NCBI RefSeq assembly: GCF_001423765.1
Contig: NZ_LMPG01000014.1
Location: 186,001-250,000, forward strand
DNA from: Sphingomonas sp. Leaf343
Lineage (GTDB): Bacteria; Pseudomonadota; Alphaproteobacteria; Sphingomonadales; Sphingomonadaceae
Direction: 5' to 3'
DNA length: 64,000 nucleotides
This document shows, piece after piece, positions 36,705 to 46,520 of the stretch (the first letter of the stretch is position 1; each line of letters starts with the position of its first letter). Under the pieces are notes generated by a model, which saw only the letters and a program-made list of their open reading frames with translations, had not been told where the DNA came from and ran no database searches. Both the position numbers and the translations under genes were made by a program.

Positions 36705-37814
36705 ATGTCTGTGCGGATGGCTCTGGCAAAACTGTGCGCCTGCGCATGCGGCGGGGCCGTGATCGGCGGCGGCGCGGTGCATGTCGCCGAGCGTCCGCAA
36801 CGGGTCGCCTATTCCAAGCAGAAGATGGCCAAGCGCGTCGTCCACCGCCAGATCGCGAGCAAGCCGCGCGTCCGCCGCGTCGTGACCCGCACCACGACGA
36901 CCTGCGCGCCCGCGATCGTCACCGTCTCCACCCAGTCGCCCCCGGTTCCGATCTCCGATCCGGGCGGCAGCCCCTTCATCGGCGGCGGCGGCGGATTCGT
37001 GCCGGCGGTGATCGGCGGCGGCTTCGGCGGTGGTCCCGGGTTTGGCGGCGGATTCGGTGGCGGCTTCGGGTTCGGTGGTGGCGGCGGCGGCGGATCGGTC
37101 GTGATCTCGTCGACCAGTTCCGGCGGCAACATCGTCTCCAGCTCGAGCTCGGGCAATGTCTCCAGTTCGACCGGGGGCGTGTCGAGTTCGTCCGGTAACG
37201 TCTCGACATCGTCGGGCAGCGTGTCGAGCTCGGGCGACGTATCGACGTCGTCGGGCAACGTCTCGACGTCTTCGGGGGTCTCGACGTCCTCCGGGGTTTC
37301 GACATCGTCCGGCAACGTGTCGACGTCCTCGGGGGTGTCGACGTCTTCAGGCGTCTCGACGTCCTCAGGCGTATCGACGTCCTCGGGCGTATCGACGTCC
37401 TCGGGCGTATCGACCTCTTCCGGCGTATCAAGCGCCAGCTCGGCCTCCAGCGCGTCGTCCGCCTCCAGCGCCAGTTCCGCCTCCAGCAGCGGCAGCAGCA
37501 GTGGCAAGCCGGGCCACGGTTCGTCCAGCGGTGGCTGGTCGTCGAGCGGCGGCTGGAGTTCCAGCGGCGGCTGGTCGTCCAATGGCTCGTCCGCCAGCAG
37601 CGCCTCGTCCGCGTCCAGCGCGTCCTCGGCATCGAGCGCGAGCAGCGCATCCTCGGCCTCAAGCGCATCGTCGGCGAGCAGCGCATCCGGCAGCACCGGT
37701 TCCAGCGGCGGTCCGCCCACCCCGGTTCCTGCGCCGCCGATGGTCCTGCTGTTCGGCGCGGCGGCCGCGGCGCTGGTAGTCCGTCAACGCCGCGCGAAGG
37801 CGATCGCAGCCTGA
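36705..37814 (+). CDS. Ser/Gly-repeat surface protein with PEP-CTERM-like tail
   Basis: A 369-residue low-complexity protein. N-terminal hydrophobic signal-like segment (MALAKLCACACGGAVIGGGAVH), a basic stretch with many Arg/Thr, then a glycine-rich block (GGGFGGGPGFGGGFGGG, about 100-125). Residues 130-250 are Ser/Gly/Thr/Val repeats with a hexapeptide STSSGV core, then about 90 residues of SSA triplets and WSSSGG units. The C-terminus, PVPAPPMVLLFGAAAAALVV followed by RQRR, is a PEP-CTERM-type sorting signal: Pro-rich motif, hydrophobic helix, Arg cluster. I infer an exported, possibly heavily glycosylated surface or matrix protein. No exosortase gene is in the window. Confidence 0.75.
   Translation: MSVRMALAKLCACACGGAVIGGGAVHVAERPQRVAYSKQKMAKRVVHRQIASKPRVRRVVTRTTTTCAPAIVTVSTQSPPVPISDPGGSPFIGGGGGFVPAVIGGGFGGGPGFGGGFGGGFGFGGGGGGGSVVISSTSSGGNIVSSSSSGNVSSSTGGVSSSSGNVSTSSGSVSSSGDVSTSSGNVSTSSGVSTSSGVSTSSGNVSTSSGVSTSSGVSTSSGVSTSSGVSTSSGVSTSSGVSSASSASSASSASSASSASSSGSSSGKPGHGSSSGGWSSSGGWSSSGGWSSNGSSASSASSASSASSASSASSASSASSASSASSASGSTGSSGGPPTPVPAPPMVLLFGAAAAALVVRQRRAKAIAA
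37141..37690. repeat. 18-bp and 9-bp repeats inside the surface-protein gene
   Basis: About 37255-37430 holds some nine copies of an 18-base unit close to TCGACGTCCTCGGGCGTA, giving the STSSGV hexapeptides. Two stretches (about 37430-37490 and 37585-37685) hold 9-base units such as GCCTCCAGC giving SSA. Units differ mainly at third positions, so the array is under protein selection, but it is a slippage-prone tract where length may vary between strains. Confidence 0.8.
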
Positions 37815-37837
37815 GACGGGCGGGCGGGACCGGATAT

Positions 37838-37880
37838 CGTGACGACGTCCGGAGACGCCGCCACGATGTTCGTCGTCACG
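37838..37880. other. 10-bp inverted repeat between convergent genes
   Basis: CGTGACGACG (37838-37847) and CGTCGTCACG (37871-37880) pair perfectly across 23 bases, straddling the 3' ends of the surface-protein gene and the convergent host-attachment-type gene. It may be a shared transcription-end hairpin; there is no T-tract. Confidence 0.45.
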
Positions 37881-38385
37881 CCGCCTGCAACGCCTTTTCG
37901 ATGTCCGGCACGGGATGGCCGGTCAGGTCCTTGGCCAGTTCGCCGGCCAGCCGATCACTCACCGCCTTGTGATAATGTTTCCGAAGCTCGCCCAACGTCT
38001 TCGGCGGGGCGACGATGACGAGCGATTCGAACTCGTTCGCCAGCGCGCGACGCTTCAGCATGTCGGCGGTTTCCGCAGCGAAGCGATCCTCCTCCTGCTG
38101 GTGATAGTCGGTCTCGTCCATCGAACCGCGGGACGGCGCGAATTGTGCGCCGCCGCCCGATGCGTGATTGCTGCCGCCCTGCGCGACGGCAGGCGCACCG
38201 GCACCCGACTGCGTGGAGCTGGAGCCGCCCGCGGCGTCCGTCTTCTGGTCGCGATCGGCCGGGTTCACATGCTCCTGCGCATGTTCGACCTTCAGGTTCG
38301 GGAACTCGGCGTCGCCTTCATTGCGAAAGAACAACGCCTTGCGACCATCGGCCACCAGCACGAACGCGTTATGGGGCACCTGCAT
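37876..38385 (-). CDS. Host-attachment-type protein
   Basis: A 169-residue soluble protein of the family named after an Agrobacterium plant-attachment gene (pfam Host_attach). Marks: VPHNAFVLVADGRKALFF at the N-terminus and NEFESLVIVAPPKTLGELRKHY near the C-terminus, resembling the eRF1-like/RNase fold of related stress proteins. A middle segment is Gly/Ser-rich (about 55-85). The ATG at 38385 is chosen because AGGAG lies eight bases before it; the upstream GTG is too close. True function is uncertain and need not involve hosts. Confidence 0.82.
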   Translation of the reverse strand: MQVPHNAFVLVADGRKALFFRNEGDAEFPNLKVEHAQEHVNPADRDQKTDAAGGSSSTQSGAGAPAVAQGGSNHASGGGAQFAPSRGSMDETDYHQQEEDRFAAETADMLKRRALANEFESLVIVAPPKTLGELRKHYHKAVSDRLAGELAKDLTGHPVPDIEKALQAA

Positions 38386-38493
38386 CGTCACATCTCCTGA
38401 TCGTTGTGGTCTGAGGCACTAACGCGGCGCACGGCGGGAGGGTTGCCCCGCCTCGCCTTGCATGGCCTCCCCGCGCCCGGCATAGCCGCCGCC

Positions 38494-39770
<1,277 letters not shown>

Positions 39771-39771
<1 letters not shown>

Positions 39772-40535
39772 TGCGAATCCTGCTGACCAACGACGACGGG
39801 TATCATGCCCCCGGCCTGAAGGTGCTGGAGCGGATCGCCGCCGCCTTTTCCGACGATGTCTGGATCGTCGCGCCCGCCGACGAACAGTCGGGCGCGGGCC
39901 ACTCGCTGACGCTGACCCGGCCCCTTCGCGTGCGCCGCCACGCCGACAAACGCTTCGCGGTCGCGGGAACGCCGACCGACGCGGTGATGATGGCGGTGGC
40001 GAAGATCATGGCCGATACGCCGCCCGACCTGATCCTGTCGGGCGTCAACCGCGGCGCCAATCTGGGCGAGGACGTGACCTATTCGGGCACCGTCTCCGCC
40101 GCGATGGAGGGCGCGCTGGCCGGCATCCGTTCGATCGCATTGAGCCAGGTGTACAGCCGCGACGGGCTCGGCGATGCGGTTCCGTTCGGGGTGGCGGAGG
40201 CGTGGGGCGAGCGGGTGCTACGGCCCCTGATCGACGCGCCGATGACACCGCGCACGCTGGTCAACGTCAACTTCCCCGCCGTTGCGGTCGACGCGGTGAA
40301 GGGCATCCGCGTCGCACCGCAGGGCCTGCGCGATTACGGCCGGCTGAAGATCGTCACCAACACCGATCCGCGCGGCTACGACTATCACTGGTTCGCCCTC
40401 GGCGTGACGGAGCATCGCCCCGGCAGCGACGACGATCTGGCGGCGGTGGCGGACGGCCATATCTCCGTCACCCCGCTGCATCTGGACATGACGCACGCTG
40501 CGTCGCTCGCGATGCTCGAACGGGCGTATCGCTGA
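39771..40535 (+). CDS. surE: 5'/3'-nucleotidase SurE
   Basis: A 254-residue metal-dependent nucleoside-monophosphate phosphatase linked to stationary-phase survival. The N-terminal metal site is LLTNDDGYHAPG with Asp8 and Asp9; further motifs are PADEQSGAGHSLTLT and SGVNRGANLGEDVTYSGTV (the Asn and Ser metal/phosphate ligands). The gene starts on the last base of the serS stop and is followed three bases later by the NlpD-like gene. This surE-nlpD pairing is widespread. Confidence 0.97.
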
Positions 40536-40538
40536 GCG

Positions 40539-41690
40539 ATGCGGACGCGGGCGCTCCTGCTGATCGCGGTCGGTCTCGCCGGCTGCATCCCGCAGGTCGA
40601 GCCGCCTGCCTCCTACAGGACCCCGCCATTCGGAGGGCCAGTCGGAGGGCCAGTCGGAGAGCCTGCCGAAGGACCTGCGGAACCGGTCGCAGACCCCGTG
40701 CCCGACGAACCGCCGCAAGATACATTGGGCGCGGCGGAGGAGCCGGATCGCCGCGTCGGCACCGTCGCGCTGCCAGCCGCCAGTTCGAAGCCGGCCTGGG
40801 AAGCGCGCCCTGTCGCAGCGGATGCAGTGGAGGTCGAGGCATCGACCTACACCGTGCGGTCCGGCGACACGCTGCGCCGGATCGCCGACCGCACCGGCGC
40901 GGGGCTGGATGCGATCGCGCGCGCGAACGGCATCGCCTCGCCCTACACCGTGCGGATCGGACAACGGCTCGATATCCCGGCGGGGCGCTATCACCTCGTC
41001 CGGTCGGGAGAAACGGGCATCGCGATCGCCCGCGCCTACGGTGTGGAATGGTCGCGGATCGTGTCCGCCAACGTGTTGGCGGAGCCGTACACGCTGAGTG
41101 CCGGGCGGCGAATCGTGATCCCCGGCACCGCCGCCGGCCAATCGCGCGCATCTGAACGCGCCGCGGCCTTCCGCCTCGACGTCGACGACATCCTGACCGG
41201 CGGCGAGCCGGCGCTCGCCCAGAACCAGGCACCCGCGCGGCCGGTGTCGCGACCGACCCGCAAGCTGCCGCCCACCACCCCGGTCGCGCCGCCGGTTCGG
41301 CTGGCGGGGGGCGGCTTCGGCTGGCCGGTCGACGGCCGCGTCGTCAAGCGGTTCGGCCCCGGTGCGAGCGGCGAACGCAGCGACGGGATCAAGATCGCGG
41401 TGCCGCTGTCGACGCCCATCCGTGCGACCGCCGACGGCGTCGTCGCCTATGCCGGCGACGGCATCAAGGCGCTGGGCGGCCTCGTCATCATCAAGCATGG
41501 CGGCGGCTGGACCAGCGTCTACGGCCATGCCGCCAAGTTGCTCGTGAGCCGCGGCCAGAGCGTCAAGCGCGGCCAGACGATCGCGTTGTCGGGCGATACG
41601 GGCTTCGCGGCCGACCGGCCGGAGGTGCATTTCGAACTGCGCAAGGGCCGCACGCCCGTCGATCCGCAAGGGCAATTGCCGCAGACGTGA
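40539..41690 (+). CDS. nlpD: NlpD-like lipoprotein with two LysM domains and a degenerate M23 domain
   Basis: A 383-residue cell-wall lipoprotein lipidated at Cys16 (signal ending VGLAGC). A Pro/Gly/Glu-rich linker follows, containing a GGPVGGPVGEP repeat. LysM 1 spans about 104-147 and LysM 2 about 148-193; both bind peptidoglycan. The M23 domain (about 258-375) has ERSDGIKIAV where active enzymes have HxGxD, so two metal ligands are gone, as in E. coli NlpD. It should activate an amidase rather than cut the wall itself. The position after surE supports the name. Confidence 0.85.
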   Translation: MRTRALLLIAVGLAGCIPQVEPPASYRTPPFGGPVGGPVGEPAEGPAEPVADPVPDEPPQDTLGAAEEPDRRVGTVALPAASSKPAWEARPVAADAVEVEASTYTVRSGDTLRRIADRTGAGLDAIARANGIASPYTVRIGQRLDIPAGRYHLVRSGETGIAIARAYGVEWSRIVSANVLAEPYTLSAGRRIVIPGTAAGQSRASERAAAFRLDVDDILTGGEPALAQNQAPARPVSRPTRKLPPTTPVAPPVRLAGGGFGWPVDGRVVKRFGPGASGERSDGIKIAVPLSTPIRATADGVVAYAGDGIKALGGLVIIKHGGGWTSVYGHAAKLLVSRGQSVKRGQTIALSGDTGFAADRPEVHFELRKGRTPVDPQGQLPQT

Positions 41691-41740
41691 CGCAATCCGC
41701 GGGACGTGACGCCGCGCCCGCGAGTTGCTAACCGCCGGCC

Positions 41741-42970
41741 ATGTCCTACCAGTCCGACCTGCTCACCGTCCTCGGCAACCGCGGCTACATCCACCAGCAG
41801 ACCGATGCGGCGGCGTTCGACGCGCTGGCGGCCAAGCAGGTCGTGCCCGGCTATATCGGCTTCGACCCCACCGCACCGTCGCTGCACGTCGGCAGCCTGG
41901 TGCAGATCATGCTGCTCCGTCGTCTTCAGCAGACCGGGCACAAGCCGATCGTGCTGATGGGCGGCGGCACCGGCAAGATCGGCGATCCCAGCTTCAAGGA
42001 CGAAGCGCGCAAGCTGCTGGGCGAGGACGGGATCGCGGCCAATGTCGCGTCGATCCGGCGTATCTTCGAACGCTTCCTGACGTTCGGCGACGGGCCGACC
42101 GATGCGGTGATGCTCGACAATGCCGAATGGCTCGACGCGCTGGAATATATCCCCTTCCTGCGCGATGTCGGCCAGCATTTCTCCGTCAACCGGATGCTGT
42201 CGTTCGATTCCGTGAAGCTGCGGCTGGATCGCGAGCAGTCGCTCAGCTTCCTCGAATTCAACTACATGATCCTCCAGGCCTACGACTTTCTGGAACTGTC
42301 GCGCCGCGCCGGCTGCCGGTTGCAGATGGGCGGCAGCGATCAGTGGGGGAACATCGTCAACGGCATCGAACTGGCGCGCCGGATGGACGGCACCGAGGTG
42401 TTCGGCCTGACGACGCCGCTCATCACGACCGCGGATGGCGGCAAGATGGGCAAGACGATGGCCGGCGCGGTGTGGCTCCACGAGGACCAGCTGCCGCATT
42501 TCGATTACTGGCAGTTCTGGCGCAACACCGACGACCGCGACGTCGGCCGCTTCCTCCGCCTGTTCACCGACCTGCCGCTCGACGAGATCCGCCGGCTGGA
42601 AGCGCTGCCGGGCGCGGAGATCAATGAGGCGAAGAAGATCCTCGCCAACGAGGCGACCGCGATGTGCCGCGGCCGCGCTGCCGCCGCGGAAGCCGCGGAG
42701 ACGGCCCGGCGGACCTTCGAGGAAGGGGCCGGCGGCGCGGCGCTGCCGACGCTGGCGATCGACGGATCGATCGGCGTGATCGACGCGCTGATCGGTCTCG
42801 GCCTCGTCAAGTCGAAGGGCGAGGCGAAGCGGCTGATCGCCGGCGGTGGCGCGCGCATCGACGGCGAAGCGATCGGCGACGAGAGCGCGGTCATCGTAAT
42901 CGATGCGCCAAAACGCCTGTCCGCCGGTAAAAAGCATCACGGGATGCTCGTTCCCGGTAACCGAGATTAA
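41741..42970 (+). CDS. tyrS: Tyrosyl-tRNA synthetase
   Basis: A 409-residue class I synthetase. The HIGH-type signature is HVGS in [17 protein letters not shown] (about 44-60). The KMSKS-type loop is KMGKT in [12 protein letters not shown]. The tyrosine pocket [10 protein letters not shown] is present. A C-terminal S4 RNA-binding domain ([20 protein letters not shown]) reads the tRNA. Length is standard for the TyrRS long form. It stands alone, 50 bases after the nlpD-like gene, and could be cotranscribed. Confidence 0.98.
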   Translation: MSYQSDLLTVLGNRGYIHQQTDAAAFDALAAKQVVPGYIGFDPTAPSLHVGSLVQIMLLRRLQQTGHKPIVLMGGGTGKIGDPSFKDEARKLLGEDGIAANVASIRRIFERFLTFGDGPTDAVMLDNAEWLDALEYIPFLRDVGQHFSVNRMLSFDSVKLRLDREQSLSFLEFNYMILQAYDFLELSRRAGCRLQMGGSDQWGNIVNGIELARRMDGTEVFGLTTPLITTADGGKMGKTMAGAVWLHEDQLPHFDYWQFWRNTDDRDVGRFLRLFTDLPLDEIRRLEALPGAEINEAKKILANEATAMCRGRAAAAEAAETARRTFEEGAGGAALPTLAIDGSIGVIDALIGLGLVKSKGEAKRLIAGGGARIDGEAIGDESAVIVIDAPKRLSAGKKHHGMLVPGNRD

Positions 42971-43039
42971 CGTCCGGTAAGGATTCGCGGCGGTATACGG
43001 ATTCGTCCGTCGCCCCCGTCGATGCCAAAAGGATTCGCC

Positions 43040-43357
43040 ATGAACACCGCCGGTCTGCGCACCAGCATCGACGATCGCAGCGAACCGCGCATCGACGTTA
43101 TCCACCGCACCCGCCTGACCGGGGCGGACGGCGTCGACCGGTTGGTGACGGTGGTGAACGTGTCCGCCCGCGGCCTGATGGTGCGGGTCGAGGGCGACCA
43201 TGCGGAGGGGGATTGCGTCCAGATCATCTTGCCGCGCGTCGGGAAGGTCGCGGCGCAGGTGCGCTGGTCGCTGGGGGGCCGGATCGGCTGCCGTCTGGAC
43301 CGGATGATCGGGATGTCCGACTATCACGCCATCCTGCAGGCGATGCGCCGGGCCTGA
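43040..43357 (+). CDS. PilZ-domain protein, minimal
   Basis: A 105-residue protein. AAGGA lies before the ATG at 43040 (MNTAGLRTSIDDRSEPRIDV). The PilZ signature is reduced: arginines are at SEPR and HRTR, and the second motif reads VVNVSARGLMVRV where (D/N)xSxxG is usual (NVSARG). A beta-barrel stretch GKVAAQVRWSLGGRIGCRLD follows. Possible c-di-GMP receptor, though the N-terminal RxxxR is not well conserved, so it may be a non-binding PilZ. Confidence 0.72.
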   Translation: MNTAGLRTSIDDRSEPRIDVIHRTRLTGADGVDRLVTVVNVSARGLMVRVEGDHAEGDCVQIILPRVGKVAAQVRWSLGGRIGCRLDRMIGMSDYHAILQAMRRA

Positions 43358-43370
43358 GCCATCCGGAAAC

Positions 43371-43398
43371 AAGCCGCCGACCTTTCGGTCGACGGCTT
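43371..43398 (-). terminator. Hairpin with GAAA tetraloop between convergent genes
   Basis: On the minus strand AAGCCGTCGACC pairs with GGTCGGCGGCTT through 12 pairs (one G-U) around GAAA, then GTTTCC follows. It lies 136 bases past the stop of the minus-strand transporter and 13 bases past the plus-strand PilZ stop. On the plus strand the stem has one mismatch. Strong hairpin, weak T-tract; a bidirectional end is possible. Confidence 0.5.
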
Positions 43399-43533
43399 CC
43401 CCCGACGGACATCGGGATCCGGGAAAATCGGGTTCGGCAGCATGCGCCTCGCTACGCAGGGATGATGCACGGCGGGCGCCCGGTCAAGCGCTTCCCGTAA
43501 CGGATCTGTCACGAAACGGGATCATCGTCGGCC

Positions 43534-43974
43534 TCAGCCGCGCCGGACCAGCAGCACCCCCGCCAGCACCAGCACGACACCGCCGATCCGCGCCGGACTG
43601 ACGGGTTCGATCTTCAACCCCAGCAGCCCGAAATGATCGAGCAGGATCGCGGTGCCGAGTTGACCCGCGACGGTGATCGTCAGCGTCGACGCCAGCCCGA
43701 GTCTGGGCGCGGCATAGGCGAGCGCGGCGACGAAGCACGCGCCGTACAGCCCGCCTGCCCACGCCCAGCCCGGTGCCCCCTTCAGCGCGGCCATCGGTGT
43801 CCGGTCCAGCGCCGCCCAGCCCGCCGCCAGCACGATCGTTCCGACCGCGAACGACACCAGCGACGCCAGCCACAGCGAGCCGGACGCCTTGGCGAGCGCA
43901 GCATTGGTCGGTGGCTGGATCGCGACGCCGACACCGGCAAGCAGGACGATCAGGATGGGGATCAGGGCAGGCAT
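43534..43974 (-). CDS. YdcZ-like small DMT-superfamily membrane protein
   Basis: A 146-residue inner-membrane protein with about five helices, of the DUF606/YdcZ group related to the drug/metabolite transporters. Start ATG at 43974 (MPALIPILIVLLAGVGVAIQ). The run GVAIQPPTNAALAKASGSLW and AAPRLGLASTLTITVAGQL are family-like. Members are thought to work as dimers or as pairs of half-size proteins, but transport substrate is unknown. It reads away from recG and converges on the PilZ gene. Confidence 0.8.
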   Translation of the reverse strand: MPALIPILIVLLAGVGVAIQPPTNAALAKASGSLWLASLVSFAVGTIVLAAGWAALDRTPMAALKGAPGWAWAGGLYGACFVAALAYAAPRLGLASTLTITVAGQLGTAILLDHFGLLGLKIEPVSPARIGGVVLVLAGVLLVRRG

Positions 43975-44017
43975 GGTCGCGATCGTTGGCCGCAAGGACC
44001 GGACCCGTCAACGCTTC

Positions 44018-44107
44018 CGACCCGAGCCCTTCCAACCCGTGCGCTGCTGACCCGAGCCCTTCTAACCCGGGCGCTGCTAACCCGGGCGCATCTAACCCGA
44101 GCGAAGC
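44018..44107. repeat. Six-copy 15-bp tandem repeat at the recG stop codon
   Basis: Successive 15-base units begin at 44018, 44033, 44048, 44063, 44078 and 44093; the most regular are TAACCCGGGCGCTGC and TAACCCGGGCGCATC. Read on the minus strand, the recG stop TAG is the first of several in-phase TAG/TGA copies. The last unit (44093-44107) encodes the recG C-terminal residues, so the array looks like repeated duplication of the gene's 3' end. Confidence 0.85.
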
Positions 44108-46143
44108 CGCGCCACCCCCGCATCGCGTTCGAACAGGTAGAGCGCGATGCGGGCCGCCTGCCCCCGCTCCCCCTCGAGCCCGCCGTCGCGGTCGACCAGC
44201 AAGCGCGCATCGTCCTGCGCACATTGCAGCAGGTCCGGCAGCAGATCGGGTGGTGCGAGGCGGAACCCCTGCTCCCCCGACTGGCGCGTACCCAGCATCT
44301 CGCCACCGCCACGCAGGCGCAGATCCTCCTCGGCGATACGGAAGCCGTCGTTCGTCTCGCGCATCAGCGCCAGCCGCGCCCGCGACGTTTCCGACAGCGA
44401 CGATCCCCGCAGCAGCAGGCAGCGCGACAATCCCCCGCCCCGCCCGACCCGCCCGCGCAACTGATGGAGCTGCGCCAGCCCGAAACGGTCGGCATGTTCG
44501 ATCACGATCAGGGTGGCGTTCGGCACATCCACGCCGACCTCGATCACCGTCGTCGCGACCAGCACGCCGATCGATCCGGCGGAGAACGCCGCCATGACGT
44601 CGTCCTTCTCCGCCGGCTTCATCCGCCCGTGAACGACACCGACCTTGCCCGGAAAGCGCCGCCCGAGCTCCTCCGCGCGCGCCTCCGCCGCCGCGAGGTC
44701 GGACTTCTCGCTCTCCTCGACCAGCGGGCACACCCAATACGCCTGTCCGCCCTCCGACAGATGCCGGCCGAGCGCATTCACCACCTCGTCCAGCCGGTCC
44801 TCGGACACCACGCGCGTCTCGATCGGCTGGCGGCCGGGCGGCATCTCGTCGAGCCGGCTGACATCCATCTCGCCATATTGCGCGAGCGTCAGCGTGCGCG
44901 GGATCGGCGTCGCCGTCATCGCCAGCAGGTGCGGCGGGCGCGCACCCTTGGCCTGCAACATCAGCCGCTCGGCGACACCGAACCGGTGCTGCTCGTCCAC
45001 CACCACCAGCGCCAGATCGCGGTAGCCCACAGCATCCTGAAAGATCGCGTGCGTACCGACGAGGATATCGATCGATCCGTCGGCGAGGCCCATCAGCGTC
45101 GCCTCCCGCACCCGCCCCTTGTCGCGCCCGGTCAGCACCGCGACCTCCAGCGGCAGGCCGGACAGCGTCCGCCGCAGCGTCTCGTAATGCTGACGCGCGA
45201 GGATCTCGGTCGGCGCGAGCATCGCCGCCTGCGCCCCCGCCTCCACCGCGACCAGCATCGCCATCGCCGCGACCAGCGTCTTGCCGGACCCGACATCCCC
45301 TTGCAGAAGGCGGAGCATCGGCGCTTCCTGCGCCAGATCGCCCTCGACCTCCCGCACCGTCCGCGCCTGCGCCCCGGTCAGGCTGTACGGCAGCGTCAAC
45401 AGGTCACGCAGCCGCCCGTCCCCGGCCAGCGCCCGCCCCCGCCGCTTGCGCGTGTCGGCCCGCACCAGCGTCATCGCCAGCTGGTTGGCGAACACCTCGT
45501 CATAGGCCAGCCGCGCCCGGGCCGCCGCATCCGCGGGATCGGCGTGGATCCGGACCAGCGCCTCGCGCCAGTCGGGCCAGTCGCGCTTGGCCTTCAGCCC
45601 CGGCTCGATCCATTCGGGCAACACCGGCGCGCGCTCGATCGCCTGATCGACGAAGCCCGACAGACGTCGCGACGTCACCCCTTCGGACAATGGATAGATC
45701 GGCTCGCGCGCGCGCATCGGCTCGCCGGGATCGGCCAGTTCGGGGTGCACGATCTGAAGGTCCTGACCATATTGGTCGAGCCGTCCCGACACGAGCTTCG
45801 GCTCGCCCAACGGCAGCAGCTTCTTCGCCCAGCCGGGATGCCCGCCGAAATAGGTCAGGCTGACGGCGTTTCCCGCCGCGTCGAACGCGTTCACCCGCGT
45901 CGGGCCGCGCCCGTTCGATTCGCGATAGCTGCGCGGCGTCAACACGATGGCGATGATCCGCCCGGCGTCGGCGGCATCCAGTTCGTCGCGTGCGACGCGA
46001 TCGACCCAGCCGGTCGGCAGATGGAACGCGACATCGACGACACGCGCCAGCCCGAGCCGGTCGAGCGGCCTGGCGAGCGCCGGCCCGACGCCCTTCAGCG
46101 ACGTGACCTCTGCGAACAGCGGATTGAGGATAGCGGGGCGCAT
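44092..46143 (-). CDS. recG: ATP-dependent DNA helicase RecG
   Basis: A 683-residue helicase that remodels stalled forks and branched recombination intermediates. The N-terminal wedge/OB domain (about 1-150) is followed by two RecA-like domains: Walker A GDVGSGKT (282-289), the DEQH Walker B (VVDEQHRFGVAE), LTGRDKGRV-like motif Ib, ATTVIEVGVDVPNATLI and QLRGRVGRGG. Length is typical. The stop lies inside a 15-bp tandem repeat, but the family C-terminus is complete before it. It reads away from sdhE and mfd. Confidence 0.98.
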   Translation of the reverse strand: MRPAILNPLFAEVTSLKGVGPALARPLDRLGLARVVDVAFHLPTGWVDRVARDELDAADAGRIIAIVLTPRSYRESNGRGPTRVNAFDAAGNAVSLTYFGGHPGWAKKLLPLGEPKLVSGRLDQYGQDLQIVHPELADPGEPMRAREPIYPLSEGVTSRRLSGFVDQAIERAPVLPEWIEPGLKAKRDWPDWREALVRIHADPADAAARARLAYDEVFANQLAMTLVRADTRKRRGRALAGDGRLRDLLTLPYSLTGAQARTVREVEGDLAQEAPMLRLLQGDVGSGKTLVAAMAMLVAVEAGAQAAMLAPTEILARQHYETLRRTLSGLPLEVAVLTGRDKGRVREATLMGLADGSIDILVGTHAIFQDAVGYRDLALVVVDEQHRFGVAERLMLQAKGARPPHLLAMTATPIPRTLTLAQYGEMDVSRLDEMPPGRQPIETRVVSEDRLDEVVNALGRHLSEGGQAYWVCPLVEESEKSDLAAAEARAEELGRRFPGKVGVVHGRMKPAEKDDVMAAFSAGSIGVLVATTVIEVGVDVPNATLIVIEHADRFGLAQLHQLRGRVGRGGGLSRCLLLRGSSLSETSRARLALMRETNDGFRIAEEDLRLRGGGEMLGTRQSGEQGFRLAPPDLLPDLLQCAQDDARLLVDRDGGLEGERGQAARIALYLFERDAGVARLRSG

Positions 46144-46217
46144 GACTAGATACGCCCCCTATACTCCAGCCGACGTGCGCCGCCAGCGCCCGCCGGCTCA
46201 TCGCCGTTGGGAGCCTT

Positions 46218-46484
46218 ATGGATCACGAAATCCGCATCAAGCGTCTGCGATTCCGCAGTTGGCACCGCGGCACGAAGGAGGCCGACCTGATGATCGGCGG
46301 CTTTTTCGACGCGCATCACGCCGGCTGGACCGCCGACGAACTCGACTGGTTCGAGACGCTGCTGGAGGAACAGGATGTCGACATCATGGCGTGGGCGATC
46401 GGCTCGCTGCCCTGCCCGCCGCAATGGGACGGCCCGATGATGCACGCGATGCGCCAGCTCGGCTACGTCCCCATCGCCAAATGA
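46218..46484 (+). CDS. sdhE: Succinate dehydrogenase assembly factor SdhE
   Basis: An 88-residue flavinylation factor that helps attach FAD to the succinate dehydrogenase flavoprotein SdhA. The family RGxxE motif is present in WHRGTKEADLMIGGFF, followed by YVPIAK at the end. Length and the WTADELDWFETLLEEQDVDI helix fit. It starts 37 bases before mfd's ATG and could be transcribed with it. Confidence 0.94.
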   Translation: MDHEIRIKRLRFRSWHRGTKEADLMIGGFFDAHHAGWTADELDWFETLLEEQDVDIMAWAIGSLPCPPQWDGPMMHAMRQLGYVPIAK

Positions 46485-46520
46485 TTTAGCCCCTCCCCTG
46501 ACCGGGAGGGGGGAGATACC

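Noticed and set aside
37141..37690. Regular repeats as a CRISPR array
   Set aside because: Units are back to back with no spacers, in frame, and code for serine-rich peptides.
36809..37720. Acidic DTPEDV-repeat frame antisense to the Ser/Gly protein
   Set aside because: Arises because the sense repeat has a stop-free complement; no start signal, and the sense frame has signal and sorting ends.
43484..44737. 417-codon minus-strand frame through the recG repeat
   Set aside because: Overlaps certain recG and YdcZ-like genes in another frame; low-complexity translation of the minisatellite.
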